Assembly: GCF_000685035.1 (NCBI RefSeq)
Contig: NZ_BAYB01000025.1
Coordinates: 45,637-109,636 of the forward strand
Length of the DNA: 64,000 nucleotides
Reading direction: 5' to 3'
From: Paraburkholderia ferrariae NBRC 106233
GTDB taxonomy: Bacteria; Pseudomonadota; Gammaproteobacteria; Burkholderiales; Burkholderiaceae
The notes below the pieces were generated by a model that did no database searches, was not told the DNA's origin, and saw only the letters and a program-made list of their open reading frames with translations. Below are positions 50,350 to 59,659 of this stretch, one piece after another (the first letter of the stretch is position 1; each line of letters starts with the position of its first letter). The translations under genes were made by a program, and so were the position numbers.

Positions 50350-50885
50350 CCAATCGATATGCAATGCTAACGATTAAAAAATTGAACGGCGAAGAAGCCG
50401 CGTCGCGCGCCCCCGCACTCGCCGACGTGCTGATCGATTGCGTGGAGGGCGGCGCTTCCGTGAGCTTCATGCTGCCAATTTCGCGGGACACGGCGCTCGA
50501 CTTCTGGCATGGCGTCGCACGCGGTGTGGCGCGTGGCGAGCGTATCCTGCTCGTGGCGGAAGACGCCGAAGAGCACATTGTGGGCACGGTCCAGATCGTG
50601 ACCGCGCAGCCCGAAAACCAGCCGCACCGCGCGGACATCGCGAAGATGCTGGTCAGCCGCCGCGCACGCCGCCAGGGTGTGGCCCAGCGTCTCATGGCCG
50701 CGGCGGACGCAGCCGCGCGCGAGGCTGGCAAGACGGTGCTGGTGCTGGACACGGTTACGGGAGGCGACGCCGAACGGCTGTACCAGCGCGCCGGCTGGCA
50801 GCGCGTGGGCTCGGTCCCGATGTATGCGTTGATGCCCGACGGAGCGTTGTGCGGCACGACGTTCTACTACAAGCACCTCGCGTAG
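50346..50885 (+). CDS. GNAT-family N-acetyltransferase
   Basis: 179 residues. The acetyl-CoA motif A is VSRRARRQGVAQRLMAAADA; the preceding strand is IVGTVQIVTAQPENQPHRAD and the C-terminal part LYQRAGWQRVGSVPMYALMP. Translationally coupled to the XRE-cupin regulator. The substrate is unknown, possibly an amine or amino-acid analogue. Confidence 0.85.
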   Translation: MTNRYAMLTIKKLNGEEAASRAPALADVLIDCVEGGASVSFMLPISRDTALDFWHGVARGVARGERILLVAEDAEEHIVGTVQIVTAQPENQPHRADIAKMLVSRRARRQGVAQRLMAAADAAAREAGKTVLVLDTVTGGDAERLYQRAGWQRVGSVPMYALMPDGALCGTTFYYKHLA

Positions 50886-50901
50886 CGCCGCGTCAGGCTT
50901 T

Positions 50902-52005
50902 TCAGCCTTGCGTCGCCGCTTCGCACTCCACGCGATTGCGGCCCGCCCGCTTGGCGCGGTACATCGCCGCGTCGGCGGCATCGATCAGCGCGCTTGCCAC
51001 GTCGCAGGCGGGCGGTCCGTCCAGCTTCATCACCTTGGCCGCCACGCCGATGGAAACCGTGAGCTTCAGGGGCTCGGCCTCATCGTCGAGCACCGTGAGC
51101 GCTTCCACGGCGGCGCGCACGCGTTCGGCCACGACCAGGGCCTGCTGCGCATCGCCCTGCACGAGGGCGACGAATTCCTCGCCGCCGTAGCGCGCCACCG
51201 TTTCGCCGAGGCGCACCGAGCGCCGGATGCAGGCACCCACGGCAACAAGCGCCCGGTCGCCTACGGCATGCCCGAAGGTATCGTTGATGTGCTTGAACGA
51301 ATCGATGTCGATGAAAAGGCACGCCGAAGGCGCACCGATGCGCGCGGCGCGCTGGACTTCCTCGTGCAGCCGCGCATCGAAATAGCGGCGGTTCGGCAGC
51401 CCCGTGAGCGGATCGGTCACGCCCTCCTGCCGCAGCCGCTCACGGTGCGCGACGTTCACGAGCCCCGCGCTCACGAAGATCGCGAAGCGCTGCAGCAGGT
51501 CCGTCGCCATGCCGGCCGCGAAGCGGCCCGGGTCGGCGCTGCCCATGCACAGATAGCCGCACACGCCCTCGCCGCCTTCGATCGGGAGTACGGCAACGCT
51601 TTGCGGTTCGTCGGCGGGGTCGAAAAACGCTGCCCGCAGCGGCGGCGCGAGCTCGGCGGGCCGGCCGAGCCAGGGCACGGGCCGCGTGCGCGGCGGCCAG
51701 GGCAGATCGCTCCCCAGCGCCTCGGCGCGTCCGCCGCGCAGGTGGCGGGCGTCGGGCGCGAGGCCCGGTTCGGCGTGGAGCAGTTCGCCCACGTGCGGGG
51801 CGCGCTCGTCGAGCCACAACGTCACGACCGAAAGCTCGAAGGCGCGGGCGAGATCGGAAACGAGCGCATCCAGGAACGACGCGAAGTCGTCGGCGCTGAT
51901 GAGGCGGACTTCGATCTGCTGGAAACGCTGGAGGGCCCGCTCGTTCTGCTGGACGGTGTCGATAAGGGTACGCAGGCGCGCGGACAGGGTGTTCTGCTGG
52001 CTCAC
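50902..52005 (-). CDS. Soluble diguanylate cyclase with DUF484/GAF-like N-terminal domain
   Basis: 367 residues, no TM. The N-terminal coiled segment (TLIDTVQQNERALQRFQQIE) and the following domain (DFASFLDALVSDLARAFEL, then SVAVLPIEGGEGVCGYLCMG) resemble the DUF484/GAF fold. The GGDEF domain has DPLTGLPNRRYFDARLHEE, LFIDIDSFKHINDTFGHAVG and ARYGGEEFVALVQGDAQQ. The I-site position reads RLGE rather than RxxD, so feedback inhibition is probably lost. Likely responds to a cytosolic signal. Confidence 0.9.
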   Translation of the reverse strand: MSQQNTLSARLRTLIDTVQQNERALQRFQQIEVRLISADDFASFLDALVSDLARAFELSVVTLWLDERAPHVGELLHAEPGLAPDARHLRGGRAEALGSDLPWPPRTRPVPWLGRPAELAPPLRAAFFDPADEPQSVAVLPIEGGEGVCGYLCMGSADPGRFAAGMATDLLQRFAIFVSAGLVNVAHRERLRQEGVTDPLTGLPNRRYFDARLHEEVQRAARIGAPSACLFIDIDSFKHINDTFGHAVGDRALVAVGACIRRSVRLGETVARYGGEEFVALVQGDAQQALVVAERVRAAVEALTVLDDEAEPLKLTVSIGVAAKVMKLDGPPACDVASALIDAADAAMYRAKRAGRNRVECEAATQG

Positions 52006-52342
52006 AAGTTGCTCGACGGGAATCGATACCTCCTATAACGACCAATATGCGCCATGGTTTAGGCTTTTGATCCGGCGTTTTTGGCGAGCGCGGCGCATTT
52101 CCGTGTCTTTTTTGCCGCAGGGGGTCTCCGGCAACGCAAACTGAGACGCACGGTCAAGCGCCCGCGCCGAATCGGGCTATCGTTCCAACTACAAAAACAC
52201 GCGCGCTCCGCAAGCTTTCCGAGGGCCGCCGCGATTGCGCACTGGCGCAATCGACGAAAGGGCGCGCAAGGCATGCCACGGGTGTACCCGCCCGTGGCAA
52301 AGCCTCGTTCGGGCCGATCCGAACGAACGGACAGAGATCGAC
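52006..52342. other. 337-bp divergent spacer with a strong stem-loop
   Basis: Holds promoters for the GGDEF gene and for the small gene at 52343. A 9-bp perfect stem TGCCACGGG (52274-52282) / CCCGTGGCA (52291-52299) lies about 45 nt before the latter. No tRNA or other RNA is recognised. Confidence 0.5.
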
Positions 52343-52627
52343 ATGAGCCGCACGAACACGACACCCGACCTCGCAGCCACCGGGTTGCTGCCGGCCCGGC
52401 TGGCCGACGCCCAGCTCGAGCACATGGAGCGCCTCGTTCAGTACTGGACGCACGCCGATGCCGTCCTCGCGCGCCGGGGCATCGATCACGAATACTGGAA
52501 GCAGCGCCTGCGCGCGCTCGCGCAAACCTACGACCTCGCGACGAGCCAGCGGCAGCGCCTGCTTGCGATGCTGGACCTGATCGAGCGCGAGGCGGCGCTC
52601 AAGGCACAAACCGGATTCGATGCCTGA
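52343..52627 (+). CDS. Small helical protein of unknown function
   Basis: 94 residues. The sequence is helical with heptad-like spacing (LPARLADAQLEHMERLVQYW, then RRGIDHEYWKQRLRALAQTY and LATSQRQRLLAMLDLIER). No signal peptide, no TM, no known motif. It could be a small regulator or structural helper. The start is chosen at the first ATG giving this helical product; its Shine-Dalgarno is weak. Confidence 0.5.
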   Translation: MSRTNTTPDLAATGLLPARLADAQLEHMERLVQYWTHADAVLARRGIDHEYWKQRLRALAQTYDLATSQRQRLLAMLDLIEREAALKAQTGFDA

Positions 52628-52735
52628 GGCGCGTGGTCCGGCTTGCGGGTAAGCCCGTGGCTTGGCAGGGGCTTCGCCCGCCGCGCGGGCGCATCTGGCT
52701 AGAATGTCCCGTACCTGGCCATCGAGGGCATCTGC

Positions 52736-53272
52736 ATGCGTATCGACTCCGCGCCGCCGTCCGGCTATCACGGCGTGTCGCTCCGGCAACTGGAGCGCAC
52801 CGATCTCGACGCGTGGTACGCGTATCTTTCGATTCCCGAGGTCGTTCGCCACACGAGCTGGAACCTGCACACGCGCGACGATCTGCTGCCCATGTTCGAC
52901 GGCTTCGAATCGGCCGCGCCGCAGTCGATCCGCCGCCTCGCGGCGATCGAAGACAGCACGGGCGCGCTGATCGGCACGATTGGCTTTCACACCGTCTCCG
53001 AGATCAACCGCACGGCGGAGATCGCCTACGATATCGCGCCCTCGCATTGGGGCAAGGGCATCGCCGGCGCACTATGCAACGCCGTTACCGGGCGGGCCTT
53101 CGACCACTATGGTTTCGTGCGCATCCAGGGCACCGTGCTGACGACCAACCTGCCCTCGGCCCGCGTGCTGCAGCGCTGCCGCTTCAGCCGCGAAGGCCTG
53201 TTGCGCGCGTACCGCATGGTGCGCGGCACGCCGGGCGACTTCGAGCTTTACTCGCGCCTCGCTACCGACTAA
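52736..53272 (+). CDS. GNAT-family N-acetyltransferase (RimJ/RimL type)
   Basis: 178 residues. Typical RimJ/L course: GVSLRQLERTDLDAWYAYLS, IGTIGFHTVSEINRTAEIAY, DIAPSHWGKGIAGALCNAVT (acetyl-CoA loop) and NLPSARVLQRCRFSREGLLR. The target is unknown: ribosomal-protein N-terminus, amino acid or antibiotic. GAGG precedes the ATG. Confidence 0.85.
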   Translation: MRIDSAPPSGYHGVSLRQLERTDLDAWYAYLSIPEVVRHTSWNLHTRDDLLPMFDGFESAAPQSIRRLAAIEDSTGALIGTIGFHTVSEINRTAEIAYDIAPSHWGKGIAGALCNAVTGRAFDHYGFVRIQGTVLTTNLPSARVLQRCRFSREGLLRAYRMVRGTPGDFELYSRLATD

Positions 53273-53336
53273 CGCGCAACTGAACCGCGGCTGAACTGCG
53301 ACAGCCTCCACGCCTTTCTCTCGCCCCAAGGCCACC

Positions 53337-53732
53337 ATGCGACCCGAACTCGCCTTGCGCATTGCCCGCCCCGTCTCCGACCTCGCCCGCGCCGAACGCC
53401 TCTACAAAACCGCGCTCGACCTCGACGTGCTCGCCCGCTTCGAAGGCCATCAAGGCTTCGACGGCGTGATGCTCGGCCAGGCCGGCATGGCCTGGCATTT
53501 CGAGTTCACGTATTGCCATACGCATCCCGTGAAGCCTTCGCCCACGGTGGACGATCTCGTGGTGCTCTACGAGCCGGACGTGCAAAAGTGGCAAGCGTTG
53601 TGCGCGAAATTCGAAACGGAAGGCTTCGTGCGCGTGGCGTCGTTCAATCCCTGGTGGGACGTCTCGGGCCGCACGTTCGAAGATTTCGACGGCTATCGCA
53701 TCGTTTTGCAGAACGGCAACTGGGACGCTTGA
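53337..53732 (+). CDS. VOC-family (glyoxalase/bleomycin-resistance) protein
   Basis: 131 residues with paired beta-alpha-beta-beta-beta modules: LALRIARPVSDLARAERLYK and VRVASFNPWWDVSGRTFEDF, ending GYRIVLQNGNW. The metal-ligand positions (His/Glu) are only partly obvious (MAWHFEFTYCH). It resembles YycE-like VOC proteins. AAGG precedes the ATG. Convergent with the DUF2182 gene. Confidence 0.8.
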   Translation: MRPELALRIARPVSDLARAERLYKTALDLDVLARFEGHQGFDGVMLGQAGMAWHFEFTYCHTHPVKPSPTVDDLVVLYEPDVQKWQALCAKFETEGFVRVASFNPWWDVSGRTFEDFDGYRIVLQNGNWDA

Positions 53733-53743
53733 CGCGGCGACGT

Positions 53744-54556
53744 TTACGCCGGGACCCACAAGGCCCGCGCGATCAGCGTGCCCCCGATGACGAGTAGCAG
53801 CACGCCGACAATCCGGGCCGCCTGGTTGCCGTCCCGTGCGAACCGCTCGGCGGCGATGGCCGTTGCAGTAAACATCATCGCCCATCCGTTCATGACGCCG
53901 ACGGCGAGCAGCATCGCCGTGAGGCCCGCGCAGCAGCCGCAGCAATGCAGGCCAAGGTGCATGCCGTGGCGCAGCGGCGCGAACCGGGCGCACGGCGCAG
54001 CCTCCCGGCACCGAGGCATCGCCCGGCAACAGGCCAGGTAGCGCGCCTTCGCGGAGGAAAGCTGGAAACCGCCAGCCAGCGCAACGATCAGCCCGCTTGC
54101 CAGCGGCGCGGCACGCGCGAGCGGCGGAAGCTGCACGAGCAGTGCGGCCACGCCGGCACCCAGCGGATACATGGCCATGCCCGCGGCAATCCACACGGCG
54201 AAATAGCCCGCACCCATCAGCACGACGAAGCGCGAGCGGTGCGCCTCCTCCAGCACCGCCTGCCAGCGCCACAACACCGGCAGCAGCACGGGCAGCATCA
54301 TCGCCACCGTCATGGCCGTCCACATGCCGGCGAAAACTGCAGCCGCGCCGCTCCACGTCTGCCCGCACATGCGCGCCCAGGCCATCGACATCGTCCAGCC
54401 GCCCGGCATGGGCATGCCGCCCTTCGACGACATCGACGCGCAGAGGACGATCGTGAGCGTCGTGGCAGCGCAAAAGAGCAACGCTGCGAACAGGATCCAG
54501 GTCCGGCTGCCGGACCCATGGCGCTTGTGCAGCCGCGCGGCGGTGGCAGACATCAT
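53744..54556 (-). CDS. DUF2182 metal-binding-like membrane protein
   Basis: 270 residues with about seven TM segments. The conserved DUF2182 block is WTAMTVAMMLPVLLPVLWRW; Cys-rich GLHCCGCCAGLTAMLLAVGV and YLACCRAMPRC add possible metal ligands. MNGWAMMFTATAIAAERFAR is the family's last motif. It directly follows the DUF899 gene (5-bp gap) with GAGG before the ATG, so the two are one operon. A role in metal or redox handling is only inferred. Confidence 0.8.
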   Translation of the reverse strand: MMSATAARLHKRHGSGSRTWILFAALLFCAATTLTIVLCASMSSKGGMPMPGGWTMSMAWARMCGQTWSGAAAVFAGMWTAMTVAMMLPVLLPVLWRWQAVLEEAHRSRFVVLMGAGYFAVWIAAGMAMYPLGAGVAALLVQLPPLARAAPLASGLIVALAGGFQLSSAKARYLACCRAMPRCREAAPCARFAPLRHGMHLGLHCCGCCAGLTAMLLAVGVMNGWAMMFTATAIAAERFARDGNQAARIVGVLLLVIGGTLIARALWVPA

Positions 54557-54561
54557 GCACC

Positions 54562-55341
54562 TCAGCGCGCCTCGTACTCGTCGTGCCGGTGCCACCACAC
54601 CCCCGATTCGTTGCGGCCCAGCGGCGCGCGATCGAGCCACGCGTACATGCCCCAGACGGCATCGACGCCGCGCGCGTAGGTCGAATACGTGTGATACGCC
54701 GTGCCGTCTTCCAGCACGAAGGCACTGAGGCCGGGCCGGTCGCGGGCATAGGTCCGCGCGTCGGTGCCGCAGTTCGCGGCGAACTCGACCAGGGGCGCCG
54801 GCGCGGGCGTGGCGTCCATCGCATGGCCGCCGCGCATGTAGTTGTATTCGACGGTGTCGTCGCGCTGCTGCGCCTCGGTGAACGAGACGTTGAAGTCGTA
54901 ATTGAAATCGCCGTCGAACGAGGAGGCCCACGGAAACGTCCAGCCCATGCGCTGCCGGTAGGCCAGAAGCTTCGCAAGCGGCGCGCGGGAAACGGCCATC
55001 AGCGTCACGTCGTGATGCGCGAGGTGTGTGACGACGCCGTTGAAGCCATCCGCAATCGACGAACACGACGGACATCCCGCCTTGTAGTCGGGTCCGAACA
55101 TGAAGTGATAGACCAGCAATTGCGAACGCCCCTGAAACAGGTCCGCGAGCGTGGCGCGGCCCTGCTCGGTATCGAATGCGTAGCGTTTGTCCACCCGCAC
55201 CCAGGGCAGTGCCTGGCGTTGCCGCGCGACTTCGTCGCTCTGGCGCGTGAGCGCCTTTTCCGCCGCCAGCAGTTCGAGGCGCGCCGCCAGCCATGCTTCG
55301 CGCGTTCCCTTGGCGTGCTGCTCCGTGTGTTCCGTACCCAT
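54562..55341 (-). CDS. DUF899 thioredoxin-like protein
   Basis: 259 residues from the ATG at 55341 (MGTEHTEQHAKGTREAW), preceded by AGGAG. Family blocks: LYRQ-type DLFQGRSQLLVYHFMFGPD, the CPSC motif in YKAGCPSCSSIADGFNG (thioredoxin-like site), and PPASSFDxDFNYDF-type WASSFDGDFNYDFNVSF. Function is unknown; the CxxC suggests redox chemistry. It is divergent from the TPR/HTH regulator at 55479. Confidence 0.85.
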   Translation of the reverse strand: MGTEHTEQHAKGTREAWLAARLELLAAEKALTRQSDEVARQRQALPWVRVDKRYAFDTEQGRATLADLFQGRSQLLVYHFMFGPDYKAGCPSCSSIADGFNGVVTHLAHHDVTLMAVSRAPLAKLLAYRQRMGWTFPWASSFDGDFNYDFNVSFTEAQQRDDTVEYNYMRGGHAMDATPAPAPLVEFAANCGTDARTYARDRPGLSAFVLEDGTAYHTYSTYARGVDAVWGMYAWLDRAPLGRNESGVWWHRHDEYEAR

Positions 55342-55478
55342 GATTCGCTCCTGTGGTTTGTACCGTGGTTTTGCCCGGTGGTGCGGCCGTTCGCTGTGTC
55401 TCGGGACGGCCGGCACTCGTGTGCTAGATTAGGTCTGGACCGTGAACAGGCGGGAGTGACAAGTGTGGCGGGATTTCC

Positions 55479-56711
55479 ATGGACTCAAGGATCGCGGAAG
55501 CAGCACGCGCCCTCGCAGCCGGTGATCCGCTCGGCGCGCTGAACCGGGTGGCGCTGCGCGACGACGCCGCGGCGCTCGCGCTGCGCGGCATCGCCATGGC
55601 GCAGATCGGCGACTTCGAACGCGCGAGCGCGCTCATGCGCAGCGCGGCGCGGGCGTTCGGCCCGCGTGCGCCGCTCGCCCGCGCGCGCTGCGTGCTGGCC
55701 GAGGCCGAAATCGCGCTGGCCGCCCGCGATCTCGGCTGGCAGCCGCACGCGCTCGCCGCCGCGCGCGCCGCGCTCGAAGCGCACGGCGACTTCGTCAACG
55801 CCGCTCATGCGCGGCTGGTGGAAATACGGCGCCTGCTGCTGGTCGGGCAACTGGACGAAGCCGAAGACCGGCTCGCCGAATGCCATGCCGCGCCGCATGC
55901 GGACCGCCTGCCGGCCGCCTTGCATGCCATTCGCGAACTCGCGACAGCGGGCATCGCGCTGCGGCGCCTCGAAGCGAAGCCGGCGCGCACGGCCCTCGCC
56001 CGCGCCACCCAGGCCGCGCGCGCGGCCGCCATACCGACGCTCGCCGCCGAAGTCGCCGCAGTGGCGAAGACACTCGATACCCCCGCAGGCCGCCTGATCT
56101 CGCGCGGCGCCGAACGCCCGCTCGTAATCGACGAGATCGAGACATTGCTCTTGTCCCAAGCCTTCGTCGTCGATGCCTGCCGCTACGCGGTGCGCGAAAG
56201 CGGCACCGTGGTGGCGCTCGCGCGCCGCCCGGTGCTGTTCACGCTGGCCCGCGCACTCGCCGAAGCGTGGCCCGCCGACACCCCGCGCGAAGCGCTCATC
56301 GAACGCGCCTTTCGCACCAAGCATCCCGACGATTCGCACCGCGCGCGCCTGCGCGTGGAGATAGGCCGGCTGCGCGCCACGCTGCGCCCACTCGCGGCCC
56401 TGCACGCCACAGCACGGGGCTTCGCGCTCGCACCCCACGCCGCACGCGAGGTGGTCGTGCTCGCGCGCCCGGCCGAGGACGCGCACATGGCCCTCCTCGC
56501 GCTGCTCGCCGATGGCGAAGCCTGGTCGAGTTCCTCGCTTGCCCTCGCGCTGGGCGCAAGTCAGCGCACCGTGCAACGCGGGCTCGATGCGCTCGCCTGC
56601 AGCGGCAAGATCGTGGCGCTCGGGCGCGGCCGCGCGCGCCGCTGGACACTCGCGCCCACCGCCGCCTTCACGACACCGTTTTTGCTCCCCGCCCTGCTCC
56701 TCAACGGTTAG
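55479..56711 (+). CDS. Putative TPR-HTH transcriptional regulator
   Basis: 410 residues. The N-terminal half (about 1-200) is Ala-rich helical repeats (ALNRVALRDDAAALALRGIA, MAQIGDFERASALMRSAARA). A winged-helix segment resembling OmpR-type DNA-binding domains follows (ALAEAWPADTPREALIERAF, HRARLRVEIGRLRATLRPLA). A C-terminal HTH reads SSSLALALGASQRTVQRGLD. No ligand or phospho-site is evident. It is divergent from DUF899 and 9 bp upstream of the beta-propeller gene, so it probably regulates this local set. Confidence 0.7.
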   Translation: MDSRIAEAARALAAGDPLGALNRVALRDDAAALALRGIAMAQIGDFERASALMRSAARAFGPRAPLARARCVLAEAEIALAARDLGWQPHALAAARAALEAHGDFVNAAHARLVEIRRLLLVGQLDEAEDRLAECHAAPHADRLPAALHAIRELATAGIALRRLEAKPARTALARATQAARAAAIPTLAAEVAAVAKTLDTPAGRLISRGAERPLVIDEIETLLLSQAFVVDACRYAVRESGTVVALARRPVLFTLARALAEAWPADTPREALIERAFRTKHPDDSHRARLRVEIGRLRATLRPLAALHATARGFALAPHAAREVVVLARPAEDAHMALLALLADGEAWSSSSLALALGASQRTVQRGLDALACSGKIVALGRGRARRWTLAPTAAFTTPFLLPALLLNG

Positions 56712-56720
56712 GACCGCACC

Positions 56721-57389
56721 ATGAAACGCACACGTGCTGAAATCGTCCGTGAATACGGCCCCTTCGCGGGCGCTGCCAACGTGCACGGCGTCACTTATGA
56801 CGGCCAGCGCGTCTGGTTCGCCTCCGGCGACAAGGTGAACGCCTTCGATCCCGCAAGCGGCGAAGCGGTGCGCTCGATCGACGTGCCTTCGCATGCGGGC
56901 ACGGCCTTCGACGGCCAGCACCTCTACCAGATCGACGGCGCGCACATCCACAAGATCGATCCCGCCACAGGGCGCATCGTCACCACGATTCCCGCGCCCG
57001 GGGGCGGCGGCAACTCCGGGCTCGCCTGGGCCGAAGGCAGCCTGTGGGTGGGCTGCTATCCGGATCGCAAGATCCACGAGGTCGACCCGCAAACGGGCAA
57101 GGTTCTGCGCAGCCTCTCGTCGAATCGCTTCGTCACGGGCGTGACCTGGGTCGACGGCGAACTCTGGCACGGCACGTGGGAAAACCACGAGAGCGAGCTG
57201 CGCCACATCGACCCGCACACGGGCGACGTGCTGGAAGCCATCGAGATGCCGCCGGGCGCCGGCGTTTCCGGGCTCGAATCGGACGGCGCAGACCGCTTCT
57301 ATTGCGGCGGCGGAGACAGCGGCAAGGTGCGCGCCGTGCGCCGGCCCGCGAAGGAATCGGCAGTGGCCGAGGATGCCGCGGACAGTTGA
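56721..57389 (+). CDS. Beta-propeller / glutamine-cyclotransferase-like protein
   Basis: 222 residues of repeated four-strand blades: VHGVTYDGQRVWFASGDKVN, YQIDGAHIHKIDPATGRIV, SGLAWAEGSLWVGCYPDRKI, VTGVTWVDGELWHGTWENHE. It resembles the DUF/glutamine cyclotransferase propellers but lacks a signal peptide. AGGA precedes the ATG. Operon with the regulator; the function is unknown. Confidence 0.7.
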   Translation: MKRTRAEIVREYGPFAGAANVHGVTYDGQRVWFASGDKVNAFDPASGEAVRSIDVPSHAGTAFDGQHLYQIDGAHIHKIDPATGRIVTTIPAPGGGGNSGLAWAEGSLWVGCYPDRKIHEVDPQTGKVLRSLSSNRFVTGVTWVDGELWHGTWENHESELRHIDPHTGDVLEAIEMPPGAGVSGLESDGADRFYCGGGDSGKVRAVRRPAKESAVAEDAADS

Positions 57390-57483
57390 TGCACTCTGCG
57401 ATGCGCGCTTGCCCCGAAGCGCTGGACAAGCCCCCCGTGCGCATGATTACATGGCACTCCTGCACTTGGGGAAGACATCGATC

Positions 57484-58014
57484 ATGGAACGCCCGGCATT
57501 CATCCGCCACTGGACCGAACTCGAAAACCCGGAGCCGTCGCACTATACCGGCGACACCGAATTGATGGCACTGGGTGCGCCGCTTGCGCGCGCCCTGGGC
57601 CTCACCCGCATCGGCATTCATCACGAACGGCTGGCGCCCGGGCGCCGCACCTCGTATCCGCATGCGGAAAGCGCGGAAGAGGAATTCGTATACGTGCTCG
57701 AAGGCACGCCGGATGCCTGGATCGACGGGCACCTGCACCGGCTGCGCCCCGGCGACGCGGTGGCGTTTCCGGCCGGCACCGGCATTTGCCACAGCTTTCT
57801 GAACAATACGACCGGAGAAGTGCGGCTGCTCGTGATCGGCGAAACGCCCAAGAGCGAGAACCGCATTCGCTATCCCATGAACGAAGCCCACGAAGCGACG
57901 CGCAAGGATCGCTGGACCGACTGGCCGAAGCGGCCACTCGGCCCGCACGACGGCATGGCGCGCGCGGTGCCCGACGTGCCCGATGTGCCGTCCGGCGAAG
58001 CGAAGGCCGACTAG
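57484..58014 (+). CDS. Cupin-domain protein
   Basis: 176 residues, one cupin barrel. Motif 1 is HHERLAPGRRTSYPHAESAE with EEFVYVLEG; motif 2 is GDAVAFPAGTGICHSFLNN. The His/Glu metal ligands are present. The C-terminal tail is charged (RWTDWPKRPLGPHDGM). The role is unknown, possibly a small-molecule isomerase, dioxygenase or sensor. Convergent with the CPBP gene. Confidence 0.85.
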   Translation: MERPAFIRHWTELENPEPSHYTGDTELMALGAPLARALGLTRIGIHHERLAPGRRTSYPHAESAEEEFVYVLEGTPDAWIDGHLHRLRPGDAVAFPAGTGICHSFLNNTTGEVRLLVIGETPKSENRIRYPMNEAHEATRKDRWTDWPKRPLGPHDGMARAVPDVPDVPSGEAKAD

Positions 58015-58022
58015 CGTTCAGT

Positions 58023-58979
58023 TCAGTTCGCCTCGACGCGAGCGAACGCGCTGCCGCCGCGCCGCCACCAGAGCAACATCAGCAGCGCGATTACCGCGGT
58101 CATGAGCAACGCGAAAACACTCCCCTCCGGCCCGGTATTGCCGCCGCTCAACCAGATGTTGCCGACCGGATGCGCGGAGAGAAGCGCGCCCTCGATCTGC
58201 AGGCCGCTGTTGCGCACGCCATAGACGAAGGACTGTGCCCAGTCCCAGCCGAAGTGGCAGCCGATTGCCCACCAGAGCGACCCCGTGTACCAGATGCTCA
58301 GGCAAGCGATCAGACCGAAGGCCGCTGCCTGAAGCAGCCCGATCACCGTCTCGCCATGGTTGATGCCGTGGATGGCGCCGAAGATGGCCGAAGTCAGCAG
58401 CGTGGCCCACCAGAAGCCGATGCGTCGCGCAAGCGCGTACAGAAAATAGCCGCGCAGCATCATCTCTTCGAAGAAACCCACGGCAAGAAACGCGATGGCC
58501 CACAGCACGCCGTACTTCACCGCTTCGGCCATCGGGATCCCGCCCGCTTGCAACTGGACGTAGCCCAGCGACCACAGCACGCCGACCAGCACGGAAATGC
58601 CGACCACGCCGGTGACGACGCCGCCCGCAAACCGCGCCCCACGGGCACGGCCCTGCAGCCCGTATGAGAGCGGCGAGCGGCGCTCGATCAACGCCACTGC
58701 GGTGGTCGCTACCGCAATGGCCGTGAGTTGCACGGCCTCCGCCACGAGCAGGAACGAAGGCGGAATCGTCTTCATCCCGGACACGTTGACGTGAAGTACG
58801 CCCTTCAGGACGAACCCCGCCCCCGCGAACAGCGCGACGAAGATCAGCCAGAACAGTGCGATGCGCCACCCTGCGCGAATGCCCTGCGGCCCCACGAAGA
58901 TACGCTTGATCCCTTTGGCGGGCCGCGACGACGCAGCGGGTTCGGTGCGGGAGACGGACTGTAGATTGGGCGATTTCAT
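58023..58979 (-). CDS. CPBP-family intramembrane metalloprotease (Abi-like)
   Basis: 318 residues with about eight TM segments. The three CPBP motifs are present: FFEEMMLRGYF (EExxxR), AIFGAIHGINHG (FxxxH) and AIGCHFGWDWAQSF (HxxxN/D-like). They form a glutamate/histidine metal site for cleavage within the membrane, as in type II CAAX processing or bacteriocin immunity. The substrate is unknown. A second CPBP domain lies about 5 kb downstream in the fused permease gene. Confidence 0.88.
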   Translation of the reverse strand: MKSPNLQSVSRTEPAASSRPAKGIKRIFVGPQGIRAGWRIALFWLIFVALFAGAGFVLKGVLHVNVSGMKTIPPSFLLVAEAVQLTAIAVATTAVALIERRSPLSYGLQGRARGARFAGGVVTGVVGISVLVGVLWSLGYVQLQAGGIPMAEAVKYGVLWAIAFLAVGFFEEMMLRGYFLYALARRIGFWWATLLTSAIFGAIHGINHGETVIGLLQAAAFGLIACLSIWYTGSLWWAIGCHFGWDWAQSFVYGVRNSGLQIEGALLSAHPVGNIWLSGGNTGPEGSVFALLMTAVIALLMLLWWRRGGSAFARVEAN

Positions 58980-59659
58980 GTACGGGTTGGCTCCTTGTGG
59001 TTTTGCTTATGGGATGCGTCGTGCGGTGCGAAATCGGCTGAACCGGCTGAATCGATTAACGGACATTAGATTCGTTAGCCGGGAAACCTCAGCCAGAAAT
59101 GCCACGACCAGGCGCTGCGCATGAAACGCGGGCCGGAGTTGATGCGGGGATCGGATCGTGGGGCTGGCCGGAACAGGCGGCCTGGGAACTATGCAGCCGG
59201 ATCAGGATTCTCGTGGAAAGCGGCAGAAGCGAAATGAGAACGCGCAGCAAGGGAAACCATTTCGACTTGCGCCGGTCTGCGTCGGCTACAGGCTGACGCA
59301 AGACGGCCGGCACCCAGAAGACGAGGCGGTCCATCGAGGCGAGTGCCGATCTACGCGGTTCTCGTGTCGTGCTTCGCTGCATCGTTCCACCTTGTATGGG
59401 TTGGCGCAGGGGCTTTGAGAGGTCCAGGATCACTGGGTAGCCGATTATAGACTTCATTGAACCCTTTACGATATGGCGCAAAAATGCGCCATGCGAATGG
59501 AATGGCGAAAAGATTTAAAAGCTTTTTTCCAGAAAGCCAGTTGAAATAAATGCGCGCGGCGAATACGCGAACGAATCTTTCGAACGCTCAGCGCGAAACC
59601 CACCGGCAATGGCATGATATCGGCCTCACGTCCTCGTTTCGCCACCACTTCCGAACACC
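58980..59659. other. 680-bp intergenic region with a palindromic hairpin
   Basis: No credible gene on either strand. It contains the perfect hairpin ATGGCGCA (59473-59480) AAAA TGCGCCAT (59485-59492), then an AT-rich stretch (about 59500-59560) that may hold the promoter of the MurA-like gene. The hairpin could be an operator or terminator; no U-tract follows. Confidence 0.5.

Noticed and set aside
53262..54977. Minus-strand ORF of 571 codons spanning the VOC, DUF2182 and DUF899 region
   Set aside because: It crosses three real genes in the wrong frame and has no motif.
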